From NCBI RefSeq assembly GCF_019884725.1, contig NZ_CP082322.1, positions 2,232,001 to 2,296,000 of the forward strand: DNA of 64,000 nt, read 5' to 3'. The notes beneath the pieces are model-generated. The model saw nothing but the letters and a program-made list of their open reading frames with translations, was not told where the DNA came from and did no database searches. Below, piece after piece: positions 1-7,989 of this stretch. Positions within the stretch are counted from its first letter, which is position 1. Each line of letters opens with the position of its first letter. Both the position numbers and the translations under genes were made by a program. Origin of the DNA: Leucobacter tenebrionis. Lineage in GTDB: Bacteria > Actinomycetota > Actinomycetes > Actinomycetales > Microbacteriaceae.

Positions 1-2
1 CG

Positions 3-56
3 CTCGCCCGCACCGCTCGCGTGCTGATGCGCGGGCAGATCGCGATCGAAGTCTGA
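3..56 (+). CDS. 3' end of an unidentified CDS (partial at left edge)
   Basis: Frame 3 is open from the window edge to a TGA at 54-56, giving 17 residues that end in GQIAIEV. It converges on the ribH stop at 69, which suits the tail of a plus-strand gene. It is too short to identify, and it could be chance open frame in GC-rich DNA. Confidence 0.3.
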   Translation, partial: LARTARVLMRGQIAIEV

Positions 57-68
57 GCAGCGCCCGCC

Positions 69-566
69 TCAGAGCGCCGTCGCCGCGATGGTGCGCGTGG
101 AGATCGCGAGGTGCAGGGCGGCCTCGGCCGCTTCCTTGCCCTTCGACTCGGGTGCGCCGGGGCGGCCCGAGCGGTCGAGCGCCTGCTGCTCGTCATCGGT
201 GGTCAGCACACCGAAGCCCACGGGGCGGCGCGCGTCGAGCTGCACCCGCGTCAGCCCGTCGGTGACGGCGTTGCACACGTAATCGAAGTGCGGGGTCCCT
301 CCGCGGATGATCACCCCGAGGCACACGGCGGCATCGAAGTCGCCTCCGCCCTCTTCCACCGGGGCCAGAGCCGTCTGCGCGGCGAGCGGCAGCTCGAACG
401 CCCCGGCCACTCGGAACAGGGAGTGCTCGGCTCCGGCAGCGGCCACGGACTGCTGCGCTCCCTCGATCAGTGACGACATGACCTCGTCGTGCCAGCTGCC
501 CGCGATGATCGCGATGCGCAGCCCGCTCGCGTCGACGGTGAGATCGGGGGCTCCTGCTCCACTCAT
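69..566 (-). CDS. ribH: 6,7-dimethyl-8-ribityllumazine synthase
   Basis: Lumazine synthase condenses 5-amino-6-ribitylaminouracil with 3,4-dihydroxy-2-butanone 4-phosphate, the penultimate step of riboflavin synthesis, in the cytoplasm. The 165-aa product has the family's usual length. It shows the N-terminal strand IAIIAGSWHDEV, the FELPLAAQ substrate loop (near 57-64), the CLGVIIRGGTPHFDYV core with the catalytic-type His, and the GVLTTDDEQQA segment near the end. A clear AAGGAG lies 6 nt before the ATG. It is the last gene of the operon, 39 nt after ribBA. Confidence 0.96.
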   Translation of the reverse strand: MSGAGAPDLTVDASGLRIAIIAGSWHDEVMSSLIEGAQQSVAAAGAEHSLFRVAGAFELPLAAQTALAPVEEGGGDFDAAVCLGVIIRGGTPHFDYVCNAVTDGLTRVQLDARRPVGFGVLTTDDEQQALDRSGRPGAPESKGKEAAEAALHLAISTRTIAATAL

Positions 567-605
567 GGGATGCTCCTTCGGTCGGGTGTGTATTCGGGGT
601 CTTCG

Positions 606-1871
606 CTACTGCTGCACGTCCGCGGGCAGTTCGTGGCCCATGCGGTCGCGCTTCGTCGCGAGGTAGCCCATGTTCTGCTCGGTGACGCCCACCACGAGCG
701 GCACGCGCTCCGAGACCGTGATGCCGTGGGCCTCGAGCTGATGCACCTTGTCGGGGTTGTTGGTGAGCAGGCGCACCCGCTCGACGCCGAGCTCGGCGAG
801 GATCTCGGCGGCAGCGGTGTAGTCGCGGTCATCGGCCGGCAGCCCGAGCTGCAGGTTGGCGTCGAGGGTGTCGCGCCCCTGCTCCTGCAGCTGGTAGGCG
901 CGCAGCTTGTTGGCGAGGCCGATGCCCCGGCCTTCATGCCCGCGAAGGTATACGACGATGCCTCCGCGCTCCTGGATGAGGTCGAGGGCGGCGTCGAGCT
1001 GGGGGCCGCACTCGCATTTGAGCGAGCCGAACGCCTCGCCGGTGATGCACTCAGAGTGCACGCGCACGAGCGCCTCGTCACCGGGTGCGGAGCCGTCGGG
1101 GCCGGCCGCGATGAGCGCGAGATGGTCGATGCCCAGGCGCCGGTCGCGGTACGCGCGGGTCTGGAACTCGCCGTGCTCGGTCGGCAGCAGCGTCTCGGCG
1201 CGCAGGCTCACGCTGCGGTGCTGCGGCTGCTCGGCCGGCGCGTTCTCGGGTTCATGCTCGTTGAGGTATGCGATGAGCTGCTCGATGGTGATGACGGGGA
1301 TGCTCTCGCGCTCGCCCAGCTGGATCAGTTCGGGCAGACGCATCATCTCGCCGTCGTCGGCCACGATCTCGCCGATCACCGCGACGGGCCTGAGGCCGGC
1401 GAGGCGCATGAGCTCGACGCCGGCCTCCGTGTGGCCGTCACGGGCTCGAACGCCGCCGTCGACGGCGCGCAGCGGCAGGATGTGGCCGGGGCGGCGCACG
1501 TCGCCGGGGGTCGCGTTCGGATTGGCGAGGGCGCGCAGCGTGGTCGCGCGATCGCTCGCGCTGATGCCGGTGGTCACACCGTAGCTCGCGTCCACGGTCA
1601 CCGTGTAGGCGGTGGTGCGCAGGTCCTCGTTGCGCTCGACCATGATCGGAAGTTCGATCTGGTCGGCGATCTCGTTGGTCATCGGCGCGCACAGCAGCCC
1701 CGAGGAGTGATGCACCGTCCACGCGATCCACTCGGGGGTCGCGAGCTCGGCCGACAGGATCACGTCGCCCTCGTTCTCGCGATCCTCGTTGTCCGCGACG
1801 ATCACGGGCCGCCCCGCCCTGATCGCGGCGACCGCGTCTTCGATGCTGCTGATGCCTGGGGTGCTGGTCAT
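606..1871 (-). CDS. ribBA: Bifunctional 3,4-dihydroxy-2-butanone-4-phosphate synthase / GTP cyclohydrolase II
   Basis: This 421-aa fusion supplies both precursors of the lumazine ring. The N-terminal RibB half (about 1-205) has the VADNEDRENEGDV acidic metal/substrate loop and the RDGHTEAGVEL motif. The C-terminal RibA half (about 215-421) has VRVHSECITGEAFGSLKCEC with the zinc cysteines, RGHEGRGIGL, and LLTNNPDKVHQLEAHGI. The frame stays open further upstream, but the MTSTPGI start fits because it overlaps the ribE stop by 4 nt (ATGA), which implies translational coupling. A longer start would only add low-complexity Arg-rich sequence. Confidence 0.96.
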   Translation of the reverse strand: MTSTPGISSIEDAVAAIRAGRPVIVADNEDRENEGDVILSAELATPEWIAWTVHHSSGLLCAPMTNEIADQIELPIMVERNEDLRTTAYTVTVDASYGVTTGISASDRATTLRALANPNATPGDVRRPGHILPLRAVDGGVRARDGHTEAGVELMRLAGLRPVAVIGEIVADDGEMMRLPELIQLGERESIPVITIEQLIAYLNEHEPENAPAEQPQHRSVSLRAETLLPTEHGEFQTRAYRDRRLGIDHLALIAAGPDGSAPGDEALVRVHSECITGEAFGSLKCECGPQLDAALDLIQERGGIVVYLRGHEGRGIGLANKLRAYQLQEQGRDTLDANLQLGLPADDRDYTAAAEILAELGVERVRLLTNNPDKVHQLEAHGITVSERVPLVVGVTEQNMGYLATKRDRMGHELPADVQQ

Positions 1872-2527
1872 TGCTGGGTTCCTTCGGTCGTGGGGAAGAA
1901 GTTGCGCATGCGCGCCAGGTGGCGCGCGAGGATGTCGGTCTCGACGTTGACCCGGTCGCCGGGGGCGAGCGCGCCGAGTGTGGTCGCGGTGAGCGTCTCG
2001 GGGATCAGCGAGACCTCGAACCACTGATCGCTGCCGTCGTCGCCGGGCCCCGGTGGATCCGAGATCGCCGAGACGGTGAGCGAGACGCCCGAGAGCGTGA
2101 CCGAGCCCTTGTCGACGAGCAGCGGGGCGAGTTCGGGGGAGAGCGAGAACCGCAGCGTTCTCCAAGCCTCGTGGGGCGTGACGGAGAGCAGCGTGGCGGT
2201 GCCGTCGACGTGCCCCTGCACGATGTGGCCGCCGAGCCGGGTGTCGGCGCGCATCGCCCGTTCGAGGTTCACCGCGCTGCCCGGGGCGAGCTCGCCGAGC
2301 GTCGACATGCGGATCGACTGCCGCATCACGTCGGCGGCGAATGCGCCGCGACCGTCATCGGTCGAGCTCTGCTCGACCACGGTGAGGCACACGCCCGACA
2401 CGCAGATCGAGGCGCCGTGGGTGGCGTCGCTCGTGACCACGGGGCCGGCGATCGTGAGGCGGATCGAGTCGCCGATCGGTTCCACGGCGACGATCTCGCC
2501 GATCTCCTCTATGAGTCCGGTGAACAC
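1868..2527 (-). CDS. ribE: Riboflavin synthase, alpha subunit
   Basis: Riboflavin synthase dismutates two lumazines to riboflavin. The 219-aa product shows the duplicated barrel expected of the family. Each half carries a signature: FTGLIEEIGEIV with GASICVSGVCLTV in the first, and GHIVQGHVDGTATL with GSVTLSGVSLTV in the second. The start is GTG at 2527, giving the canonical (M)FTGLIEE N-terminus. Its first 19 nt overlap the end of ribD, and its stop overlaps the ribBA start by 4 nt. Confidence 0.95.
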   Translation of the reverse strand: MFTGLIEEIGEIVAVEPIGDSIRLTIAGPVVTSDATHGASICVSGVCLTVVEQSSTDDGRGAFAADVMRQSIRMSTLGELAPGSAVNLERAMRADTRLGGHIVQGHVDGTATLLSVTPHEAWRTLRFSLSPELAPLLVDKGSVTLSGVSLTVSAISDPPGPGDDGSDQWFEVSLIPETLTATTLGALAPGDRVNVETDILARHLARMRNFFPTTEGTQQ

Positions 2528-3708
2528 GTCTGGTTCTCCTTTGCTGGGGTGGGGCGCTGCTCGGGATCGGAGGGCGCCAGTGCGGCCTTGATCAGCAGGT
2601 CTGCGCCGAGTTGGACGGTGCGCGAGATGCGCAGCCGCCTGATGCCGTCGATGCCCGTGACGCCGATGTCGCCGAGTGCGAGCTTCGGGCCGCCGAGCAG
2701 AGCGGGGGCGAGGTAGATCAGCACCTCGTCGACGAGGTCTGCAGCGAGGAGCGCGCTCGCGACGGCGGGGCCGCCCTCGACGAAGAGGCGGCGGACGCCC
2801 CGCTCGTGCAGCGTCGCGAGGTCCGCGGCGAGGTCGTCGCCCGCGAGGCGCAGCGGCCCCGTGAGGCCGTGCGCGGCGAGGGCCGGGTGCTGCATCACCA
2901 GGGCGCCCTCCGGAACGGGGCGGTGACCGAGCACGACCGGGATCGGTTGCTCGTCGGCGGGCACCAGCAGGCCCCCGTGCTCGGCGCGGGAGGTCAGGGC
3001 GGGGTCGTCGGCGATGAGCGTGCCCGTGCCGACGAGGATCGCGTCGGCCTCCGCGCGCCGCCGGTGCACGTCGGCCCGGGCATCCACGCCGGTGATCCAG
3101 CGGCTCGAGCCGTCGGCTGCCGCGGCCCGGCCGTCGAGCGTCTGCGCCCACTTCACCGTGACGTGCGGTCGGGGGGAAGGCGGTGGCGCAGCGACGCTGG
3201 GCGGGGCGGTGGATCCGGATCCCGATCCCTCCACCGCGGCTCCCTGCCGGGCCAGCCACGGCCCGAGCACCGCGCGCGCCTCGCCGGGCAGCACGCCGCC
3301 GCGCACCTCGACGCCTGCCGCGCGCAGCCGGGCCGCGCCGCCGGAAGAGGCATCGCCCGGATCGCGCAGCGCGTAGGCGACCGCGCCGATCCCGGCCTCG
3401 ATCAGCGCGAGCGCGCAGGGGCCCGTGCGGCCCGTGTGGTTGCAGGGTTCGAGGGTCACGACCGCGGTGAGCTCGCCGGCCCTGTCCCGCCACTCGGCGG
3501 GCAGTGCCGCGAGCGCGGCGGTCTCGGCGTGCGGAGTCCCCGCACCGAGGTGCCAGCCCTCCGCCACGATGCGGCCGGAAGGATCGAGCAGCACGCAGCC
3601 GACCTGCGGATTCGGGTCGTCGGCCGGCCCGCGGCGGGAGACGGCGAGGGCGCGGCGCATCCCGTCTTCGAGGAGCACCTGCTCGAGCATCCCGATCCCC
3701 TGTTCCAT
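2509..3708 (-). CDS. ribD: Bifunctional diaminohydroxyphosphoribosylaminopyrimidine deaminase / 5-amino-6-(5-phosphoribosylamino)uracil reductase
   Basis: RibD performs the deamination and side-chain reduction steps of riboflavin synthesis. The N-terminal deaminase domain (about 15-150) has the zinc motifs TPHAETAAL and LEPCNHTGRTGPC. The C-terminal NADPH reductase domain begins near 168 with VTVKWAQTLDGRAA and contains GTGTLIADDPALTSR and VEGGPAVASALL. It is the first gene of the operon and lies about 55 nt past the FMN riboswitch. The ATG at 3708 has a poor ribosome site. Met7 at 3690 is preceded by AGGGGA at good spacing and is an equally likely start. Confidence 0.94.
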   Translation of the reverse strand: MEQGIGMLEQVLLEDGMRRALAVSRRGPADDPNPQVGCVLLDPSGRIVAEGWHLGAGTPHAETAALAALPAEWRDRAGELTAVVTLEPCNHTGRTGPCALALIEAGIGAVAYALRDPGDASSGGAARLRAAGVEVRGGVLPGEARAVLGPWLARQGAAVEGSGSGSTAPPSVAAPPPSPRPHVTVKWAQTLDGRAAAADGSSRWITGVDARADVHRRRAEADAILVGTGTLIADDPALTSRAEHGGLLVPADEQPIPVVLGHRPVPEGALVMQHPALAAHGLTGPLRLAGDDLAADLATLHERGVRRLFVEGGPAVASALLAADLVDEVLIYLAPALLGGPKLALGDIGVTGIDGIRRLRISRTVQLGADLLIKAALAPSDPEQRPTPAKENQTCSPDS

Positions 3709-3762
3709 CCGTGAGCCGGATCCGGGGTGCTGAGGGTTGCTCCGCGTAGCGCGGTACTCAGC

Positions 3763-3899
3763 GTTCCTCTCATCCGGACTAGACCGGCGGCGAACCGCCG
3801 TGCCATCACCGTCGGTATCGGAATTCCACCGATTCGGCCTCGCGGATGCGAGGTTCGCGGACTGTCACCGCCGGTTCGGATTCTCACCGACCCCGGAAC
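3763..3899 (-). promoter_or_regulatory. FMN riboswitch (RFN element)
   Basis: On the minus strand the conserved RFN blocks occur in order: GGTCGGTGAGAATCC, AACCGGCGGTGACAG, a CCGACGGT block, and AGTCCGGATGAGAGGAAC. The closing helix pairs GTTCC (3895-3899) with GGAAC (3763-3767). The element sits directly upstream of ribD, so FMN binding should repress the rib operon. A GCTGAG/CTCAGC pair just downstream could form part of the expression platform, but no U-rich terminator was seen, so translational control is likelier. Confidence 0.95.
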
Positions 3900-3907
3900 A
3901 CACCGTC

Positions 3908-3937
3908 ATTGTATGGTACGAACCGGGGCCGGGAGAA
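3908..3937 (-). promoter_or_regulatory. Predicted promoter of the rib operon
   Basis: On the minus strand a TTCTCC -35 (3932-3937) and a TACAAT -10 (3908-3913) are separated by 18 nt. They place the transcript start just ahead of the riboswitch. This is pattern-based only. Confidence 0.5.
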
Positions 3938-3958
3938 GCCCCTCTTCCTCTTCGACCG

Positions 3959-4477
3959 TTATCGGGCGGGATCGACGGGTGCGATCGTGCCGAATCGCCG
4001 GTTGTGATAGAGCAGCGGATCCTGATCGTCGCCGAGGGTGCCGTCCTGGATCTCGAGCACCACGATCGCGTTCTCCCCGTGGTCGTAGATGCTCGCGACC
4101 TTGGTGAAGAGCACGACGCCCGCGTCGTCGATGACGGGCAGGCCCCGCTCCTCGTGCCAGTGGTCGCCCGCGAAGCGCTCCTCCGCGGGCCCGGCGAAGC
4201 GCTGGCCCAGCTCGTGCGATCCGGCGCCGAGGAAGTTCACGGCGATCCGGCAGCCGAGCTGCACGGCCCGGAAGCTGCTCGACGACTTGATCATGTTGAA
4301 GGTGGCTCGCGGCGGCACCGCGGAGAGCGAGGCGAGCGAGGTCGCGGTGAAGCCGACGGGCGTCCCGTCGTCGTCGACCGTCGTGCACACCACCACACCG
4401 CCGGCGTGCCGGCGGAAGGTGTTGCGGAACAGGTCGAGCAGCGTCTCGGACGAGGGGCGGGTCAGGGTCGTGGTCAT
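3959..4477 (-). CDS. Flavin reductase domain protein (FMN-binding split barrel)
   Basis: The 172-aa protein belongs to the flavin reductase-like (HpaC/NtaB-type) family, which uses NAD(P)H to make free reduced FMN for a partner monooxygenase. Typical segments are GVVVCTTVDDDGTPVGFTAT near residue 28, the SLSAVPPRATFNMIKSSSS flavin-binding region, IAVNFLGAGSHELGQRF, and a C-terminal LLYHNRRFG. An AAGGAG ribosome site lies 7 nt before the ATG. It lies 30 nt after the LLM monooxygenase gene and is almost certainly its reductase partner. It could in principle serve the other LLM oxygenase in the window. Confidence 0.85.
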   Translation of the reverse strand: MTTTLTRPSSETLLDLFRNTFRRHAGGVVVCTTVDDDGTPVGFTATSLASLSAVPPRATFNMIKSSSSFRAVQLGCRIAVNFLGAGSHELGQRFAGPAEERFAGDHWHEERGLPVIDDAGVVLFTKVASIYDHGENAIVVLEIQDGTLGDDQDPLLYHNRRFGTIAPVDPAR

Positions 4478-4507
4478 TGCGTTTCTCCTTATCGTCTGCT
4501 GAGTCGG

Positions 4508-5824
4508 TTACCGGTCGGCGGGCTGCTCGGCCGCGGGTGCCAGGACGTGCTCGCGCAGCGTGCTGCCCGAGTAGTCGCTGCGGAACAGGCCGCGCTCCTG
4601 AAGGATCGGCACCACGGAGCGTGCGAACTCCTCGAATGCGCTGGGCAGCACGGCGGGGTTGATGATGAAGCCGTCGTTGCCCCAGTTCTCGAACATGTCC
4701 TGCATCATGTCGGCGACCTGCTCGGGGGTGCCGACGAGCTCGGGGCCGAGGTCGTTGAGTGCGAGGCGGCGGGCGGTCTCGCCGAAGGTGAGCCCCTCCT
4801 TCTTCATGGTGCCGAGGAACACGTCGAGCGCGCCGCTGCCCTCGAGGCCCTCGACATCGAGGTCGTCGATCGTCGCGTCCGGGGAGATGGAGGCCAGGTC
4901 GAGGCCGGTGTAGCTGGCGGCCCGCTCGAGCGCCACGTCGAGGTCGATCAGCGAGTACAGATGGTTGCGCCGAGCGTACGCGATCTGCTCGGTCTCGCCG
5001 ACGATGACCTGGATCGACGGCAGGATCGCGCAGTCCTCGGGCGCGCGGCCCTCCTTGGCGAGGCGCTCGTTCATGTCGGCGCGGAACGCCTGCATGCCCT
5101 CGGCGTTGCGCTGGTAGGTGAAGACGATCTCGGCCCACTTGGCGGCGAAGTCGCGACCGCGCGGGGAGGAGCCCGCCTGCATGATCATGGGGCGGCCCTG
5201 CTCGCTCGGGGGCACGGTCAGCGGCCCCTGCGTGCTCACGTAGCGTCCCTCGTACTCGAAGCCGTCGAGCCGCTCGGGGTCGATGAAGAGGCCGCTCTTC
5301 CGATCCGCCACGTAGGCGTCGGCCGGGAAGCTCTCCCAGAGCTTGATCGCGGCCTCGACCACCTCATCGGCGCGGTCGTAGCGCTCGCTCTTGGGCAGGA
5401 GGCCCGACATGCCGTACCGGTGGGCTTCCCGATCCGCCACCGACGTCACCACGTTCCACGCCATGCGACCGCGGCTGAGCACGTCGAGCGTGCCCATCGC
5501 GCGGGCGATGCCGTAGGGCTGGAAGAGGCTGGTCGAGATCGTGACCCCGATGCCGAGCTTCGTGGTGCCCGCCGCGATCTGCGCGGCGAGGGGCACGGGA
5601 TCGAGCAGGTAGAGATCCCCGCCCTTGCGCACCATCTCGTCGCCGTAGAAGACCTGCGCGTCCGCGAAGAAGATCGCGTCGAACTTCGCGTCCTCGAGCG
5701 TGCGGGCGATCCCCGTCCACCACTCGCCGTTCAGATAATCGTTCTCGGCCTGCGGGTGCAGCCAGCTCCCCATGTGGGGGCCGGTGGTGACGACGGCGAC
5801 GAGGTGCATCTGGCGCTTGCTCAC
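4508..5824 (-). CDS. FMNH2-dependent LLM-class monooxygenase (NtaA/SnaA/DszA type)
   Basis: The 438-aa product fits the NtaA/SnaA/DszA/DmoA branch of bacterial luciferase-like oxygenases, which use reduced FMN from a separate reductase to attack chelators, sulfides, sulfones or N-heterocycles. Family features are WRHP-like GSWLHPQ near 20, ARTLEDAKFDAIFFADA, GIGVTISTSLFQPYGIAR, GRMAWNVVTS, KSERYDRADE near 145, GRPMIMQAGSSPRGRDFAA, and a C-terminal DGFIINPAVLP. It starts with GTG after AAGGA. The next gene is a flavin reductase and the previous one an MFS transporter, so this is a two-component oxygenase with its own uptake system. The substrate cannot be read from sequence; an organosulfur compound is one possibility. 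Confidence 0.88.
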   Translation of the reverse strand: MSKRQMHLVAVVTTGPHMGSWLHPQAENDYLNGEWWTGIARTLEDAKFDAIFFADAQVFYGDEMVRKGGDLYLLDPVPLAAQIAAGTTKLGIGVTISTSLFQPYGIARAMGTLDVLSRGRMAWNVVTSVADREAHRYGMSGLLPKSERYDRADEVVEAAIKLWESFPADAYVADRKSGLFIDPERLDGFEYEGRYVSTQGPLTVPPSEQGRPMIMQAGSSPRGRDFAAKWAEIVFTYQRNAEGMQAFRADMNERLAKEGRAPEDCAILPSIQVIVGETEQIAYARRNHLYSLIDLDVALERAASYTGLDLASISPDATIDDLDVEGLEGSGALDVFLGTMKKEGLTFGETARRLALNDLGPELVGTPEQVADMMQDMFENWGNDGFIINPAVLPSAFEEFARSVVPILQERGLFRSDYSGSTLREHVLAPAAEQPADR

Positions 5825-5867
5825 TGTGTTTCCTTACTGTCGGGTTGGGTCTGCGGAGAGGGAGGGA

Positions 5868-7193
5868 TCAGGCTGAGGCGCGCTCGGCGTCGAGCCGCTG
5901 GGCGCGTTCGGTATCGCGGTTGCCGTTCAGGGCCGCGAGGGTGAAGCAGATGAGTGTGGCTGCGCCGGCGACGAGCACGACGACGAGCATCGCCGTGCGC
6001 AGGGAGTCGACGCCGAGGCCGTCGGACAGGCGGTCGCTGATGGCCCCGATCGTGAAGGAGCCGAGGCCCTGGCCGATGCCCATGAGCACGAACATGACGG
6101 CGACGACCTGCGTGTGCAGGGAGGTGGGGGTGACGTCCTGCGAGAAGGAGAGCACGCTGCCGTAGGCCGCCATGCCAAGCAGGATCGTCAGCGAGACTCC
6201 CACGAGCGAGACCTGCTGGCTGCTCGTGAACAGCATCGCCAGGTAACCCACGAGGGTCAGGGCCACCACGGAGAGGTTCATCCACTGCATGCGCCGAGTG
6301 GAGTGGGTGCGCAGCCGGATCGCGACGGCGCCTCCCACCAGAATGCCCAGGGTGCCGAGCACGATGTAGTTGGTGCCCATCAGCCAGGCGATGCGGGAGT
6401 CGCTCATCTCGAGGGAGCGCGACAGGTACAGGGGCAGCCACTGGAAGGCCGAGTCGGTGAGCACGACCTGGAAGAACGTGCCGATGAGGATCCACCGCGC
6501 GCTCTTGATGCGGAAGATCGCGCCCAGGCTGCGCAGCCCGAGTGATTCGCGCTCCTCCTCCGCGGGGGTCTCGGATTTCGGCAGCAGCAGGAAGATCGCG
6601 AGGCCGATGATGAGGGTGATGCCCGACGCGGCGAAGAAGCCGGCGCGCCAGCCGTAGGCGACCGCGAGATCGCCGATGACGTAGTAGGCGAAGACCATGC
6701 CGCCGATGAGGCCGATCGTGTAGCCGGAGTTGGCGAAGACGCGCTTCGAGCCGTGGAAGTGATCGGCGAGGATCGACAGGGACGGCGCGGAGACGGTCGC
6801 CTCGGCCATGCCGATGCCGAGCAGCGCGATGAACAGCGGCCAGAAGCTGAAGGATCCGCCCGCGAGCAGCGGCATGAGCACGAGCACCACCATCGAGAGC
6901 TTCACGAAGCTCGAGTTGGTGACGCGCCCCGCGAGTGCGACGACGCCGAGCGCCGCGGCGATGTTGAGCGCCACCGAGGCGAAGCCGGTGAGCACGCCCA
7001 CCTGCGTGTCGCTCATGGCGATCTCCTCGGTGATCGCCGGCAGCAGGAGCGGGAAGATCTGCCGGTTCATGTAGGTGACCAAGTAGGCGGAGGCCACGAG
7101 CACGAGCACGATGGTCTGCTTCTTGGTGAGCCGCCACTTCGATGTCGGCGGTGTGCCCACCGGTTCGTGAGTCTCTTCCAGGGTTCTCGTCAC
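5868..7193 (-). CDS. MFS transporter
   Basis: The 441-aa membrane protein has about 12 predicted hydrophobic segments. It has an MFS motif-like stretch GFASVALNIAAALG in the first half and a long cytoplasmic loop near residues 215-235. The N-terminus is soluble up to about residue 27. The GTG start is preceded by AAAGGAG at 5 nt. It is the first coding gene of an operon with the LLM monooxygenase (43-nt gap) and flavin reductase, so it probably imports their substrate. The substrate is unknown. Confidence 0.85.
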   Translation of the reverse strand: MTRTLEETHEPVGTPPTSKWRLTKKQTIVLVLVASAYLVTYMNRQIFPLLLPAITEEIAMSDTQVGVLTGFASVALNIAAALGVVALAGRVTNSSFVKLSMVVLVLMPLLAGGSFSFWPLFIALLGIGMAEATVSAPSLSILADHFHGSKRVFANSGYTIGLIGGMVFAYYVIGDLAVAYGWRAGFFAASGITLIIGLAIFLLLPKSETPAEEERESLGLRSLGAIFRIKSARWILIGTFFQVVLTDSAFQWLPLYLSRSLEMSDSRIAWLMGTNYIVLGTLGILVGGAVAIRLRTHSTRRMQWMNLSVVALTLVGYLAMLFTSSQQVSLVGVSLTILLGMAAYGSVLSFSQDVTPTSLHTQVVAVMFVLMGIGQGLGSFTIGAISDRLSDGLGVDSLRTAMLVVVLVAGAATLICFTLAALNGNRDTERAQRLDAERASA

Positions 7194-7680
7194 AATAACT
7201 CCTTTGTGTGTTTCGAGGGATCGTCGGTGCTCGAACCGCGCCCGCGAAGGCGAGGCGGCTGCCGCACGGGCGCTGCGTCGGATGACGCACCTTCCGGGCT
7301 GCGGAGCAGGGCGTGGGTGATGACGGGGCGCTCGAATGCGCCGCGCGTCGGATCGGCGTGCTGTCTGAGATCCGTCCTAGTGGCCTGAGGTCTCAGAAGC
7401 GCGCCGAAGTGCGAGGATGCGCCGCCGGGCCGATACCCCCGTTGAGGGCTCTGGAGAATGGGGACACGCGGGCAGGGATCGCGCTCCGGTGTCGTGGGGT
7501 CCGTGACTGCCGCGGGATCGAGCGGCAGCGGACCGGATCAGAAATCGGTCGGACGCTGTGCGGGGGAGCGTGGCGGGACGGCTTCGTCCCGCGCGCTGCG
7601 CGCACACGAAAGCCCTCCGTCGATCGCGAGAGGTTGAGGAAGAGCCTCAGCCGGTCATCGCTCGAGCGAGAGGGCGGGAG
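7194..7680 (-). promoter_or_regulatory. Long untranslated leader of the MFS-LLM-flavin reductase operon
   Basis: About 490 nt without a convincing gene separate the mini-ORF ending at 7686 from the MFS start. The stretch contains a perfect 8-bp hairpin with a 4-nt loop (7572-7591, GCGGGACG arms) and a TCTGAGA/TCTCAGA inverted repeat (7364-7397). No known riboswitch consensus was recognised. Together with the promoter at 7807-7837 it looks like a transcribed 5' leader of about 600 nt. Confidence 0.45.
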
Positions 7681-7685
7681 AAGAG

Positions 7686-7754
7686 TTAGAAGAGGTCGAC
7701 CAGGCCCCAGTACATGCAGAGGAGTTCTGCGCGGACGCCGCAGTTCTGTTCCAT
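7686..7754 (-). CDS. Putative 22-aa leader peptide with two cysteines
   Basis: A 22-codon ORF runs from an ATG at 7754 to TAA. It begins MEQNCGVRAELLC and ends MYWGLVDLF, with Cys at positions 5 and 13. A weak GAAAGA precedes it by about 10 nt. It lies about 45 nt downstream of a predicted strong promoter and is the first reading frame on the leader of the flavin monooxygenase operon. Small Cys-containing uORFs are known to attenuate sulfur-metabolism operons in actinobacteria, so that role is plausible here but unproven. The Cys codons are not adjacent, which weakens the case. Confidence 0.35.
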   Translation of the reverse strand: MEQNCGVRAELLCMYWGLVDLF

Positions 7755-7806
7755 GCCGATGGTCTTTCTGTCTGTTTGACGACGCGTCTTCGTGCCGACC
7801 TGAGCA

Positions 7807-7837
7807 ACCATAGCATCGTGCGGGCGGCCCGTGTCAA
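7807..7837 (-). promoter_or_regulatory. Predicted strong sigma-A-type promoter
   Basis: A perfect TTGACA (7832-7837) and a TATGGT (7807-7812) lie 19 nt apart on the minus strand (18 nt if the -10 is read one base earlier). It would start a transcript near 7800 through the mini-ORF towards the MFS gene. Confidence 0.6.
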
Positions 7838-7989
7838 ACGCGTTGACTCGGAGGGCCGGAAGGCTCTCCTCCGGTGGGAGCGGGAGTCGCGGCGCGCCTC
7901 GATTCCCGCCTCGGTGACGGCGATGCCCGGCCGCGGCGCTCCGGCGACGGCGTCCGAGGAGGAGGGCCCGTCGCCGGAGTGGGGAGGCC

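Noticed and set aside
489-2027. 512-codon plus-strand ORF over ribBA
   Set aside because: It is antisense to well-conserved RibBA. Its composition is the His/Asp/Gly/Val-rich pattern produced by the complement of GC-rich codons.
3737-5944. 735-codon plus-strand ORF
   Set aside because: It runs antisense across the FMN riboswitch, flavin reductase and LLM gene, with no motifs or ribosome site.
7194-7680. SAM or cobalamin riboswitch in the long leader
   Set aside because: None of the conserved blocks of those classes was recognised. Only hairpins and a mini-ORF are visible.
7313-7813. 166-codon plus-strand ORF in the same leader
   Set aside because: It has Arg-rich low-complexity sequence, no ribosome site and no family resemblance, and it opposes the likely leader transcript.
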